Assembly (NCBI RefSeq): GCF_004126535.1
Contig: NZ_PPCV01000004.1
Location: 124,001 to 188,000 of the forward strand
Source of the DNA: Propioniciclava flava
GTDB taxonomy: Bacteria > Actinomycetota > Actinomycetes > Propionibacteriales > Propionibacteriaceae
Length of the DNA: 64,000 nt
Reading direction: 5' to 3'
Shown here: piece by piece, positions 1 through 8,004 of the stretch
Numbering within the stretch: position 1 is the stretch's first letter
Layout of the letters: every line of letters starts with the position of its first letter
Notes under the pieces: generated by a model
What the model was told of the DNA's origin: nothing
What the model saw: only the letters and a program-made list of their open reading frames with translations
Database searches by the model: none
Program-made: the position numbers and the translations under genes

Positions 1-276
1 CAGGTTGAGGACGGCGGTCCGGCGTCCTTCAGGCGTCCGGAAGGCGGCACAGCGGGCCGTTCCGATGACGGTCCCGCCCTGGATCATGATGCCGCTGACG
101 TCTTCCCACGACATCGGGCGGATGAAGCGCCCGCCGTCCACGGCGCCCTGCCAGCCCTCGTAGATGCCGTACACCTCGACACCGGCAGTGATGCCTGCAC
201 GGACGACGGCTCGCACCGCCGCATTCATACCGGGGGCGTCTCCGCCCGACGTCAAAACCCCGATGCGTACACTCAC
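1..276 (-). CDS. pfkA: ATP/PPi-dependent 6-phosphofructokinase, N-terminal part (cut by window edge)
   Basis: This is the first 92 codons of a phosphofructokinase, the enzyme that makes fructose 1,6-bisphosphate in glycolysis. The N-terminal nucleotide-binding loop [20 protein letters not shown] lies at residues 6-25, and the family motif [10 protein letters not shown] lies at 67-76 where relatives have GGTxLGSAR. Both are characteristic of the PfkA fold. The gene runs off the left edge, so residues that separate the ATP from the pyrophosphate form cannot be seen. The GTG start is chosen because a TAGTCT hexamer lies 7 bases upstream and there is no ribosome binding site, as for many genes here. 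It follows lipB on the same strand with a 5-base gap. Confidence 0.9.
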   Translation of the reverse strand, partial: MSVRIGVLTSGGDAPGMNAAVRAVVRAGITAGVEVYGIYEGWQGAVDGGRFIRPMSWEDVSGIMIQGGTVIGTARCAAFRTPEGRRTAVLNL

Positions 277-281
277 GCGGC

Positions 282-983
282 TCAGACTAGGCCGCGCGAC
301 GTGAGCGTGAAGGCAAGTTGCCGTTCCAGTTGCGGTTCCAATGCTCTGGCAACCTCCACCAGGGGGAGCGCGGGGCCGCCCGTCTCGTCTTGGAGGCTTG
401 TCACCCCAGCATCGCTGATGCCGCACGGGATGATGTTCCCGAAGGGACCAGTCGCCTGTGAGGTCACGTTGAGGGCAAACCCGTGCATCGTCGTCATCTT
501 GGCGACGCGGACGCCGATGGCGCAGATCTTGCGCTCTGGCCGCTGGCCGTCAGCCGGCAGCCAGACGCCGGTGCGTCCGTCGACCCGAATGCCGTGGACG
601 TCCCAGTGGTCGGCCAACGTGTCGATGACCGCCTGTTCGACGCGGCGGACGTACTCCAGGGGGCCGTACTTCCGGGTCAGGGTGATGATGGGGTAGCCGA
701 CGAGTTGCCCGGGGCCGTGATAGGTGATCTTCCCGCCCCGGTCGACGTCGACGACGGGTGTCCCGTCGCGGGGACGCTCCTCCGGCTGGGTGCGGTGACC
801 GGCCGTGTAGACGCTCGGATGCTGCACGAACAGCACCTGAGGGCCGATCGTGCCCGCGACGACCTGGGCATGCACGTTGCGCTGCAGATCCCAGGTCTCT
901 TGGTAGTCGCTGAGCCCGAGGTCGTCGCCGTCGAAGCCCAGATAGGTGAACGTGAATCCCTCGCGGGAGTCTTGAGGTGGCAC
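282..983 (-). CDS. lipB: Octanoyl-[acyl-carrier-protein]:protein N-octanoyltransferase LipB
   Basis: LipB moves the octanoyl group from acyl carrier protein to the lipoyl domains of 2-oxoacid dehydrogenases, the first step of lipoate assembly. The 233-residue protein has the substrate loop [17 protein letters not shown] at 83-99, the conserved lysine K152 in [16 protein letters not shown] at 167-173, and the catalytic cysteine C187 in IIPCGI. The GTG start has TAGCAT six bases upstream and no ribosome binding site, which suggests a leaderless message. Its substrate, the two-lipoyl-domain SucB, is encoded directly upstream, so enzyme and target are neighbours. Length and all motifs are normal for the family. 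Confidence 0.97.
   Translation of the reverse strand: MPPQDSREGFTFTYLGFDGDDLGLSDYQETWDLQRNVHAQVVAGTIGPQVLFVQHPSVYTAGHRTQPEERPRDGTPVVDVDRGGKITYHGPGQLVGYPIITLTRKYGPLEYVRRVEQAVIDTLADHWDVHGIRVDGRTGVWLPADGQRPERKICAIGVRVAKMTTMHGFALNVTSQATGPFGNIIPCGISDAGVTSLQDETGGPALPLVEVARALEPQLERQLAFTLTSRGLV
284..289 (-). promoter_or_regulatory. Putative -10 element of leaderless pfkA promoter
   Basis: TAGTCT read on the minus strand, 7 bases before the GTG start of pfkA. It overlaps the last base of the lipB stop codon, so pfkA may be transcribed separately from lipB. Confidence 0.45.
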
Positions 984-989
984 GCAGCC

Positions 990-995
990 ATGCTA
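990..995 (-). promoter_or_regulatory. Putative -10 element of leaderless lipB promoter
   Basis: TAGCAT on the minus strand, exactly 6 bases before the lipB GTG. No ribosome binding site lies between them. Confidence 0.5.
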
Positions 996-1101
996 CGCAG
1001 CCGAGGAGGCGAGCGCGGAGGCTGGTCGCATCCCGACCGGCCTAGCGTATGGGCAGGGCGGATGCGGATGCCCGCCGCGTGTCGATGTGGGTACGAGGAA
1101 G

Positions 1102-1141
1102 CGCGCGTGCCCGCCCCCGAGAGCGGGGACGGGCACGCGCG
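1102..1141 (-). terminator. Hairpin terminator after sucB
   Basis: Twelve-base arms CGCGCGTGCCCG (1102-1113) and CGGGCACGCGCG (1130-1141) pair perfectly around a GC-rich loop just beyond the sucB stop. There is no clear U-tract, as is common in high-GC actinobacteria. Confidence 0.7.
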
Positions 1142-1150
1142 GTGAGTGAA

Positions 1151-2881
1151 TCAGATGCCGAACTCGGCGCCGAAGTCGGCTTCTTCGAGGCGCGCCTTCA
1201 CGAACGAGAGGAACCGGGCCGCGACCGCACCGTCAATGAGGCGGTGATCGTAGGTCAGCGAGAGGTACATCATGTCGCGAACGGCGATGACCTCGCCCAA
1301 CGCCGGATCCTTGATCACCATCGGACGCTTGACCAGCGCGCCGGTCCCCAGGATCGCCGACTGGGGCTGGTTGATGATCGGTGTGTCGAACAGGGTGCCC
1401 GCCGAACCGTAGTTGGTGATGGTGAAGGTTCCACCGGTCAACTCGTCAGGGCCGACCTTGTTCGCACGGGTGCGTGCCGCCAGGTCGCCGATCTTCTTGG
1501 CCAGGCCGGTGACGTTGAGGTCGCCGGCGTCCTTGATGACGGGCACGAGCAGGCCACGGTCGGTGTCCACTGCGATGCCGAGGTGCTCGGCGGCCGGGTA
1601 GGTAATCGTGCCCGCCGTCGTGTCGATCTCGGCATTGATGACGGGGAACTGCTTGAGCCCCTCGACCGCAGCCAGCGAAATGAACGGCAGGTAGGACAGC
1701 GACGCGCCTTCACGAGCCTTGAAGGCGTCCTTTACCTTGGCGCGCAGCTTCGTGATGTTGGTCACGTCGATCTCGACCGTGGCCGTCAACTGCGCGGCGG
1801 TCTGCAGGGATTCGGTCATGCGCTTGGCGATGACTGCGCGCAGACGGTTGAGCTTCTCCGTGGTGCCGCGCTTGGCGGACGGCTCGACCTTGGGGGCGCT
1901 CTTCTGTGCGGGGGCGGACGCCGCGGCCGCGGGCGCCGCAGGGGCGGGAGCCGGGGCCTTGGCGGCCTCGGCCGCGTCGAGGATGTCCTGCTTGCGGATG
2001 CGTCCGCCGACGCCGGTTCCGGTCACTGAGCCCAGATCGACGCCGTTTTGCTGGGCGAGCTTGCGCACCAGGGGCGTGACGTAGCCGGATTCGGGAGCCT
2101 CGCTGGCGCGTCGCGGTGCGGCGGCGGGTGCCGGGGCCGCGTTAGCCGGAGCCGAGACGGACGCCGGTGCGGCGGCTGCTGCGGGGGCGGCCGGTGCGGC
2201 GGCTTGCGGTGCCGGAACCGCGGGCGTTGCTGGGGCTGCGGGAGTCGCCGGGGCGGCGGGTGCTGCCGGGGCGGCGGGTGCTGCGGAGTTGGGGTCGCCG
2301 ATGATGGCCAAGACGGCGCCGACGTCGGCGGTCTCGTCTTCGGGGACGCGGATCTCGAGGATGGTGCCCGCGGCGGGGGAGGGAACCTCGGTGTCGACCT
2401 TGTCGGTGGAGACCTCGACGATGGGCTCGTCAACCTCGACGGTGTCGCCGACGGCCTTGAGCCAGCGGGAGATGGTGCCTTCGGTGACGGATTCGCCCAG
2501 GGCGGGGAGGGTGACCTCGACGCCGGTGGCGGCTGCTGCGGGGGCGGCCGGTGCGGCGGCTTGCGGTGCCGGAGCTGCCGGAGCTGCCGGAGCCGCAGCC
2601 TGTGGGGCCGGGGCAGCCTGCTGCGGTGCGGAGCCTGCTTCGCTGGGATCGCCAATCACGGCAAGGGTCGCGCCGACGTCAGCGGTCTCATCCTCAGGGA
2701 CGAGGATCTCCAAGATGGTGCCGGCGACCGGGGAGGGAACCTCGGTGTCGACCTTGTCGGTGGAGACCTCCACGATGGGCTCGTCAACCTCGACGGTGTC
2801 ACCGACTTGCTTCAACCATCGAGAGACCGTGCCTTCGGTGACGCTTTCACCCAGTGCGGGGAGGGGGACATTGGTCGGCAT
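1151..2881 (-). CDS. sucB: 2-oxoglutarate dehydrogenase E2, dihydrolipoyllysine succinyltransferase (two lipoyl domains)
   Basis: This is the E2 core of a 2-oxoacid dehydrogenase complex, which transfers the acyl group from E1 to CoA. Two almost identical lipoyl domains (about residues 1-75 and 120-195) each carry the modified lysine in EVSTDKVDTEVPSP. Ala/Pro-rich swinging-arm linkers follow them. A peripheral-subunit-binding domain (YVTPLVRKLAQQNGVDL) comes next, then a catalytic domain ending in the active-site motif DHRLIDGA. The ATG at 2881 is chosen because GAAGGAG lies 9 bases upstream; an in-frame codon 15 residues earlier has no such site. In actinobacteria this E2 often serves both pyruvate and 2-oxoglutarate complexes, so substrate choice is not certain. 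LipB, which modifies it, is next door. Confidence 0.93.
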   Translation of the reverse strand: MPTNVPLPALGESVTEGTVSRWLKQVGDTVEVDEPIVEVSTDKVDTEVPSPVAGTILEILVPEDETADVGATLAVIGDPSEAGSAPQQAAPAPQAAAPAAPAAPAPQAAAPAAPAAAATGVEVTLPALGESVTEGTISRWLKAVGDTVEVDEPIVEVSTDKVDTEVPSPAAGTILEIRVPEDETADVGAVLAIIGDPNSAAPAAPAAPAAPATPAAPATPAVPAPQAAAPAAPAAAAAPASVSAPANAAPAPAAAPRRASEAPESGYVTPLVRKLAQQNGVDLGSVTGTGVGGRIRKQDILDAAEAAKAPAPAPAAPAAAASAPAQKSAPKVEPSAKRGTTEKLNRLRAVIAKRMTESLQTAAQLTATVEIDVTNITKLRAKVKDAFKAREGASLSYLPFISLAAVEGLKQFPVINAEIDTTAGTITYPAAEHLGIAVDTDRGLLVPVIKDAGDLNVTGLAKKIGDLAARTRANKVGPDELTGGTFTITNYGSAGTLFDTPIINQPQSAILGTGALVKRPMVIKDPALGEVIAVRDMMYLSLTYDHRLIDGAVAARFLSFVKARLEEADFGAEFGI

Positions 2882-2977
2882 GCTCGCGGGCTCCTTCTTC
2901 GATGACTGGCCGTTTCCGTTGCCCACACTAGCCCTCCGACAAAGCTTTCACACTCTCGGTCGGGCCAGAGCAAGGGC

Positions 2978-4477
2978 TTAGGGGCGCTCCGCCTCGGCCA
3001 GGCTGCGTGCGAGGGCAACGAGAGTGCGAACGCCGCTGCCGGTCCCGCCCTTGGCGACATAGTCGTAGGCCGCGCCGCCGTTCCACGACGGCCCAGCGAT
3101 GTCGAGGTGCGCCCAGCGGTCACCCTCGCGAACGAACTCTTGCAGGAAGGCGGCCGCGGTCAGGGCTCCGCCGTAGCGGGTCGTTCCGGAGGAGAGCAGA
3201 TCGGCCACCTCGCTGCGCAGGTTCGTGCGGATGTGCTCGGGGATCGGCAACTGCCAAAAGTCCTCGCCGGAGGCCTCAGCAGCGTCCAGGACCGTGTCGG
3301 CGGTCTCGTCGTCAGAGGCCATCAGGCCAGCAACCCGGTCGCCCAAGGCGACCATGCAGGCGCCGGTCAGCGTCGCGATGTCGACGGTGAGGTCAGGATC
3401 GTCCTCGCCGGCCCGGACGAGAGCGTCCGCCATCACCAGGCGCCCCTCGGCGTCACTGTTGGCGTTCTCCACGGTGGTGCCGCCGTACATGGTGAGCACA
3501 TCGGAGGGGCGGTACGCAGAGCCCGACGGCATGTTTTCGGCCATGGCGGCATAGGCGGTCACGCGGATCTTCAGCTTGAGTTCGGCGATGGCCGCCACGG
3601 CTGCGATGACGGCGGCGGCGCCCGCCATGTCGGTCTTCATCGTGATCATGCCGTCGGACGGCTTGAGGTTGAGCCCGCCCGTGTCGAACGTGATGCCCTT
3701 GCCGACCAGAGCCAGGTGCGTCCGGGCCCCGCGAGGCGCATAGCTGATGCGCACCAACCTCGGCGGGCGGGCCGAACCGCCACCGACAGCGAGGATGCCG
3801 CCGTAGCCGGCTCGCGCCAAAGCCTTCTCATCGAGCACCTCGACGTCCAGTTTGGCTGCCTTGGCCACCGAACGGGCTTCCTCGGCGAACGTCTCGGGGT
3901 ACAGCACATTGGCGGGGGTGTTGACCCAGTCGCGGGCACGGACGACGGCGCGTGCGACCACCGCAGCACGCTCCACCTGAAGGGCGGCGTCGCGGGTGGG
4001 GGACACGATCACGAGCGAGCCGATCGTCGGTGCGGGGACGCTCGCGCCAGCCTTCACGTAGGCGTAGCTCCCCAGCAAAGCGCCTTCGGCCACCCCGCGG
4101 ATGACATCGGGTTCCACGGCATCAAAGCTGACCGCCACCCGCTGGCTGGAGCCGGTAGCTGCCGCGGCACGCACGCCCGACCCGGCGGCACGGCGCACCT
4201 GCTCCGGAGTCACATCGACGCCGCCCAGGCCGGTCACCACAACGAGCGGGGAGCCCGGCAGCGTCACCGTGGCGCCCACCTTCGTGGATGCGCCGACCTG
4301 CTGGGCTGCCGACAACAGCGAACCCGCGTGGCGCTTGGCCCAGGCCTTCTCCAGTTCGTCACCGGCGCCGACCAGGACTGGTCCTCCGGATGCTTCCGCC
4401 ACCCCGATCACCAGGGCGTCGACGTCCTTGGGTGTGGCAGTGGTGGTGGTGATGGTCGGTAGCGAAGCGTTCGTCAC
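2978..4477 (-). CDS. pepA: Leucyl aminopeptidase (M17 family)
   Basis: This is a cytosolic two-zinc aminopeptidase that trims N-terminal residues from peptides. At 499 residues it has normal family length. The N-terminal half is the variable macro-like domain. The catalytic half shows the metal-binding block GKGITFDTGGLNLKPSDGM, then MKTDMAGAA, and the signature NSDAEGRLVMADAL. The family usually has NTDAEGRL, so the serine is a mild change. The GTG start is supported by a GGAGGG site upstream. It is convergent with nothing and sits divergently from gcvT. The order sucB, pepA, gcvT is widely conserved in actinobacteria. Confidence 0.95.
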   Translation of the reverse strand: MTNASLPTITTTTATPKDVDALVIGVAEASGGPVLVGAGDELEKAWAKRHAGSLLSAAQQVGASTKVGATVTLPGSPLVVVTGLGGVDVTPEQVRRAAGSGVRAAAATGSSQRVAVSFDAVEPDVIRGVAEGALLGSYAYVKAGASVPAPTIGSLVIVSPTRDAALQVERAAVVARAVVRARDWVNTPANVLYPETFAEEARSVAKAAKLDVEVLDEKALARAGYGGILAVGGGSARPPRLVRISYAPRGARTHLALVGKGITFDTGGLNLKPSDGMITMKTDMAGAAAVIAAVAAIAELKLKIRVTAYAAMAENMPSGSAYRPSDVLTMYGGTTVENANSDAEGRLVMADALVRAGEDDPDLTVDIATLTGACMVALGDRVAGLMASDDETADTVLDAAEASGEDFWQLPIPEHIRTNLRSEVADLLSSGTTRYGGALTAAAFLQEFVREGDRWAHLDIAGPSWNGGAAYDYVAKGGTGSGVRTLVALARSLAEAERP

Positions 4478-4612
4478 GGGTGTGTCATCCCTCCGGTCGT
4501 GGCTCAGTCAGCCAGCCTACCCACGCCACGCCCTGGGAGGGAGCCGGGAGAGGCCCATCCATGAGGGGAGAGCGACGATCTCGTCTGCCCCAACGGCGAG
4601 GTGCCCCTGGGG

Positions 4613-4618
4613 TAGGTT
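4613..4618 (+). promoter_or_regulatory. Putative -10 element of leaderless gcvT promoter
   Basis: TAGGTT lies exactly 6 bases before the gcvT ATG, with no ribosome binding site between. Confidence 0.55.
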
Positions 4619-4624
4619 GAGCGC

Positions 4625-5722
4625 ATGGCCGAGCTCAAGACATCGCCTGTCCACGCACGTCATGAGGCCCTGGGGGCGAAGTTCGCGGAGTTCAGCGGCT
4701 GGTTGATGCCGCTGCAATACACCTCTGTGGTCGCTGAACACACCGCCGTGAGGACCACTGCTGGCCTCTTCGACGTCAGCCATCTGGGGAATGCGAGCGT
4801 CCGTGGGCCCGGGTCGCGCGCCTTCCTCAACGCCTGCCTGACCAATGACCTGGACCGCATCGGCGCGGGACAGGCGCAGTACACGCTGTGTTGCTCCGAC
4901 GACGGAGGGGTCGTCGACGACCTGATCCAATACGTCGTCTCCGATGAGGAGGTGCGGCTCATCCCGAACGCGGCCAATACGGCTGCTGTCGTTGCGCTGC
5001 TCAGCGCGGCGGCGCCCCCGCAGATCGCCGTGACGGACGAGCATGAGGAGCACGCGATCTTCGCCCTGCAAGGGCCACTCAGTGACGCAATCCTGGCGTC
5101 GATGGGTGTGGAGCCCGCCTTGGAGTACCTCCAGTTCCGCCCCGCTGAGATCGCTGGCGTCGCGGCGACATTGTGCCGCACGGGATACACCGGCGAACTC
5201 GGATACGAGGTGGTCTGTCCCTGGGAGGAGGCGCCCGTTGTCTGGGACGCCTTGATGGTGGCAGGGGAGCCGTTTGGCATGCTGCCCGCAGGCTTGGGCG
5301 CCCGCGACACGCTGCGCACGGAGATGGGTTACGCCTTGCACGGGCATGAACTCTCCGCCGAGATCACCCCGGTCATGGCTGGGCTCGGGTGGGCGATCGG
5401 CTGGGACAAGCCGACGTTTTGGGGCGCGGAGGCGCTGCGCAAGCAGCGAGCCGAGGGGCCGACGCGCCGATCGCGCGCCATCAAGGCCCAGGGTCGAGGA
5501 ATCCCGCGGCCGGGCATGGAATGCGTCGCGCCGGACGGAACGGTCGTGGGAGTCGTCACGTCGGGGACGTTCAGCCCCACCTTGCAGACCGGCATCGGTT
5601 TGGCACTGCTCGACCCGAGCTTCACGCCGGGTACTCAGGTGGGGGTGCAGGTGCGTTCTCGCGTCGAACCGTTCAGCGTGGAGAAGGCGCCGTTGGTCCA
5701 TCCGAACGTGCGAGCCCAGTGA
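4625..5722 (+). CDS. gcvT: Aminomethyltransferase (glycine cleavage system T protein)
   Basis: GcvT takes the aminomethyl group from lipoylated GcvH and releases ammonia and 5,10-methylene-tetrahydrofolate. The 365-residue protein has the folate-binding N-terminal region (FAEFSGWLMPLQY, then FDVSHLG), a central CRTGYTGELGYE segment, and the C-terminal GVVTSGTFSPTLQTGIGLA block of the T-protein barrel. The gcvH and gcvP partners are not in the window. A TAGGTT hexamer 6 bases before the ATG suggests a leaderless message. No glycine riboswitch is visible in the short upstream gap. The stop overlaps the next start (GTGA). Confidence 0.96.
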   Translation: MAELKTSPVHARHEALGAKFAEFSGWLMPLQYTSVVAEHTAVRTTAGLFDVSHLGNASVRGPGSRAFLNACLTNDLDRIGAGQAQYTLCCSDDGGVVDDLIQYVVSDEEVRLIPNAANTAAVVALLSAAAPPQIAVTDEHEEHAIFALQGPLSDAILASMGVEPALEYLQFRPAEIAGVAATLCRTGYTGELGYEVVCPWEEAPVVWDALMVAGEPFGMLPAGLGARDTLRTEMGYALHGHELSAEITPVMAGLGWAIGWDKPTFWGAEALRKQRAEGPTRRSRAIKAQGRGIPRPGMECVAPDGTVVGVVTSGTFSPTLQTGIGLALLDPSFTPGTQVGVQVRSRVEPFSVEKAPLVHPNVRAQ

Positions 5723-6036
5723 CGCGCCGGTTCTGGGCGCATGTGGCGCTGGCGACCATCGGAGCAGCGGCGCTGCTGTGGGCGCTGACGCTCGCCGCCG
5801 CCCCCACCATCACGTGCCGAGACGTGGTCATGGCTCCCGGTGACGTGTGCGTCAACGCCCAAGGCAGCAGGCAGCAAACCTATGCGGAGCGCTTCGAAGC
5901 GGCCCAGCAGGCGCGTCCGCTGATCGGCGGCGTCGGAGCCCTCGTCGCGGGCTTCGGGGTGGCGTTGGCGATCGTCGAGGTCAGGCGTGCAGGCTCATCG
6001 GGCCGTACACGACCTGCCCATCCTGCAGCAGAGTGA
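5719..6036 (+). CDS. Small two-pass membrane protein, function unknown
   Basis: This 105-residue protein begins at a GTG that overlaps the gcvT stop codon (GTGA), so it is probably translated together with gcvT. It has one hydrophobic helix at about residues 7-26, a 40-residue hydrophilic loop with two cysteines (TITCRDVV and GDVCVN), and a second helix at about 73-93. The tail is short and basic. The loop cysteines would face outside if the first helix enters from the cytoplasm. I do not recognise the family. Its last 56 bases overlap the end of the convergent gene on the other strand. Confidence 0.7.
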   Translation: MTRRFWAHVALATIGAAALLWALTLAAAPTITCRDVVMAPGDVCVNAQGSRQQTYAERFEAAQQARPLIGGVGALVAGFGVALAIVEVRRAGSSGRTRPAHPAAE

Positions 6037-6181
6037 CCTCGTCGAGTCCGGCGTCCTCAAGCAGGTCATAGTTCTCCGTGAGCCACGCTTCGGCGTCGGC
6101 CTGTGAGGGAAATCCCTGCCCTAGCCCCGTCGAGGCGGCGAGGGCGTCGTCGGCCTGCGGCGAGGACCAGGACCAGGACAT
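5981..6181 (-). CDS. Small conserved acidic protein, function unknown
   Basis: This 66-residue protein starts MSWSW and ends in VVYGPMSLHA, and is rich in Asp and Glu. The pattern FPSQADAEAWL, followed by EVTLLQDGQVVYGPMSL, is one I recall from short conserved actinobacterial proteins of unknown role. The start is the ATG that overlaps the stop of the DUF3043 gene by one base (TGATG), so the two are likely co-translated. Its 3' end overlaps the convergent two-pass membrane gene by 56 bases. It is predicted to be cytosolic, with no signal sequence or helix long enough for a membrane. Confidence 0.75.
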   Translation of the reverse strand: MSWSWSSPQADDALAASTGLGQGFPSQADAEAWLTENYDLLEDAGLDEVTLLQDGQVVYGPMSLHA

Positions 6182-6732
6182 CAGAAGGACTCGCCGCGCT
6201 TGATCACCGGCGGGGGCTGACGCCAGCGACGGAAGGACATCTGCCGGTTGAAGCCATACATCAGCATCCCCCGCAGCGGCGCCTCCGGGATGCGCTGTGC
6301 GGCCAGGATCTTGAACCGGCGCCACATCAAGAAGGCATCCAGGATGATGACGGCGATGAAAGCCCAGGTGAGGTAGAGCAGCCACTGGATGTACGGGGTC
6401 AGCGGGGGAATGAACGCGAGTGCCATGACTCCCAGGAGCACGGGCATCGCGATCTCGGCCGGGTTGAACCGGGAATCGATCAGGTTGCGCATCAGGACGC
6501 GGCCCGGTTGATCCTCTTGCCTGGCGAGGTCCCGTTGTCGGGATGCGTAGTTGGCCTCGCGATCCCGACGCCGGGCCTCCTTGGGGGACAAGCTGGGGTT
6601 GACGCGCTGACGACGCGCAGCCTCGGCCTCGCGCCGCGACGGCGTCGGCACGTTCTTCTTGGCTTGCGGGTCGCGGGGCGCGGCGACCGGCTCCGGCGCG
6701 GGAGCCGACTCCGACTTCTTGAACAGGGCCAC
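6181..6732 (-). CDS. DUF3043-type membrane protein
   Basis: This 183-residue protein has a basic N-terminal region (TPSRREAEAARRQRVNPSL, SPKEARRRDREA) followed by two membrane helices at about 96-113 and 115-136, then a basic tail (WRRFKILAAQ, GFNRQMSFRRWRQPPP). This layout matches the actinobacterial DUF3043 family, whose function is unknown. The GTG start has an AAGAAGGA ribosome binding site. It lies divergently from pspA and is directly followed by, and overlaps, a 66-residue gene. A role at the membrane is inferred only from the topology. Confidence 0.8.
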   Translation of the reverse strand: MALFKKSESAPAPEPVAAPRDPQAKKNVPTPSRREAEAARRQRVNPSLSPKEARRRDREANYASRQRDLARQEDQPGRVLMRNLIDSRFNPAEIAMPVLLGVMALAFIPPLTPYIQWLLYLTWAFIAVIILDAFLMWRRFKILAAQRIPEAPLRGMLMYGFNRQMSFRRWRQPPPVIKRGESF

Positions 6733-6875
6733 GTGGATCAGGTCCTTCTTGTGCGATGGCGAACGCGCGTCAGTCTAGATCAGGGGAAGGCCGGGGGAAG
6801 ACGCCCTCGCTAGGAGCGGCCCTCCGGCTAGGCTGTGAGCGCTGCACGCCCCACGGAAGGACCCGAAGGAAGACC

Positions 6876-7712
6876 ATGGCCGGCTTGTTCGAACGACTCA
6901 GGATCATCTTCAACGCCAAGGCCGATAAGGCCCTGGACAAGTGGGAGGATCCTCGCGAAACCCTCGACTACTCCTACCAGCGCCAGCTTGAGCTGCTCCA
7001 GAAGGTGCGTCGCGGCGTTGCCGACGTGGCCACCAGCCGCAAGCGCGTGGAACTCCAGGCCAATCAGCTCGACTCTGAGATGAAGAAGCTCGCCCTGTCG
7101 GCGCAGCGGGCGCTTGAAGTGAACCGCGAGGACCTGGCCCGTGAGGCGCTGACACGCAAGTCGGGTCTGCAGGGGCAACTCGATGATCTGATGCAGCAAC
7201 ACGCGCAACTGCAGGGGGAGGAAGAAAAGCTCGTCCGCGCGAGCACACGCCTGCAAGCGAAGGTGGACGCGTTCCGCACCCGCAAGGAGACCATCAAGGC
7301 CACCTACTCGGCTGCCGAGGCGCAGACGCGGATCAACGAGGCCTTCACCGGGATCAGCGAGGAGATGGGCGATGTCGGGATGGCCATCCAGCGGGCCGAG
7401 GACAAGACGGCTCAGATGCAGGCGCGCGCGGGTGCCATCGACGAGCTGCTCGCCTCCGGGGCGCTGGACGATCCCACGAACACCTACAAGGACGACATCA
7501 CCCGCGAACTGGACTCGCTGGCCTCCTCGTCGCAGGTCGAGAACGAGCTGGCCGAGCTGAAGGCGTCCTTGGGCGCACTGCCCTCCGGGACCCCGTCTGT
7601 GGCACCTCAGGTCGGAGCCGGCGCGCCCCGGGTAACTGAGGCGACCGTCACCGAGGTCGCCGAGATCGAGTCGAACGGCGGGCCTTCGGCGGCTCCCGGC
7701 TCGCAAGGGTGA
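6876..7712 (+). CDS. pspA: PspA/IM30 family envelope-stress protein
   Basis: PspA proteins are ESCRT-III-like helical proteins that coat and protect the inner membrane under stress. The 278-residue protein begins with the amphipathic helix MAGLFERLRIIFNAKADKAL and is then almost all long coiled coil to about residue 230 (RQLELLQKV, EREEEKL-like heptads, RINEAFTGI). A low-complexity Ala/Gly/Pro tail follows. The ATG with GAAGGAAG just upstream is chosen. A TAGGCT element at 6829-6834 would give a leader of about 35 bases. It heads a cluster with pspAA and a glycerate-kinase-like gene. No cognate PspF or PspC gene is seen. Confidence 0.93.
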   Translation: MAGLFERLRIIFNAKADKALDKWEDPRETLDYSYQRQLELLQKVRRGVADVATSRKRVELQANQLDSEMKKLALSAQRALEVNREDLAREALTRKSGLQGQLDDLMQQHAQLQGEEEKLVRASTRLQAKVDAFRTRKETIKATYSAAEAQTRINEAFTGISEEMGDVGMAIQRAEDKTAQMQARAGAIDELLASGALDDPTNTYKDDITRELDSLASSSQVENELAELKASLGALPSGTPSVAPQVGAGAPRVTEATVTEVAEIESNGGPSAAPGSQG

Positions 7713-7716
7713 CGCC

Positions 7717-8004
7717 ATGATCGTCCGCATCCTGGGCGAGGGGCAGTACCGGCTCGACGATGCCGAGCTGGTGATCATCAATGCCTTGGACGATGACGTC
7801 GAGGCCGCGCTGGCCGACGGGGATCCTGCGTGGGTTCACCGGGCCATGTCGCGGCTGCTGGCCGAAGTGCGTGAGCAGGGGACCCTCCTGGATGACGACT
7901 TGCTGATCGATTCCGATGTCATCCTCCCCGAGGCAGACACTGCGCCCGAGCAACTGCGTGAGTGGATTGGCGACAGCCACGGTGCTGGGGGGTTGCTTCC
8001 CTAG
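7717..8004 (+). CDS. pspAA: PspA-associated protein PspAA
   Basis: This 95-residue acidic protein starts MIVRILGEGQY, runs through a two-stranded/helical domain (ELVIINALDDDVEAAL) and ends DSDVILPEADTAPEQLREWIGD. That pattern is the PspAA family, which is found coded next to PspA in actinobacteria. It is thought to bind PspA and modulate it, but the mechanism is not established. It starts 4 bases after pspA, so the two are an operon. Its stop overlaps the next start (TAGTG), which makes the glycerate-kinase-like gene the third member. Confidence 0.85.
   Translation: MIVRILGEGQYRLDDAELVIINALDDDVEAALADGDPAWVHRAMSRLLAEVREQGTLLDDDLLIDSDVILPEADTAPEQLREWIGDSHGAGGLLP

Noticed and set aside
4478-4624. 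A glycine riboswitch before gcvT
   Set aside because: The gap is under 150 bases and the likely -10 is 6 bases from the ATG, which leaves no leader for a riboswitch.
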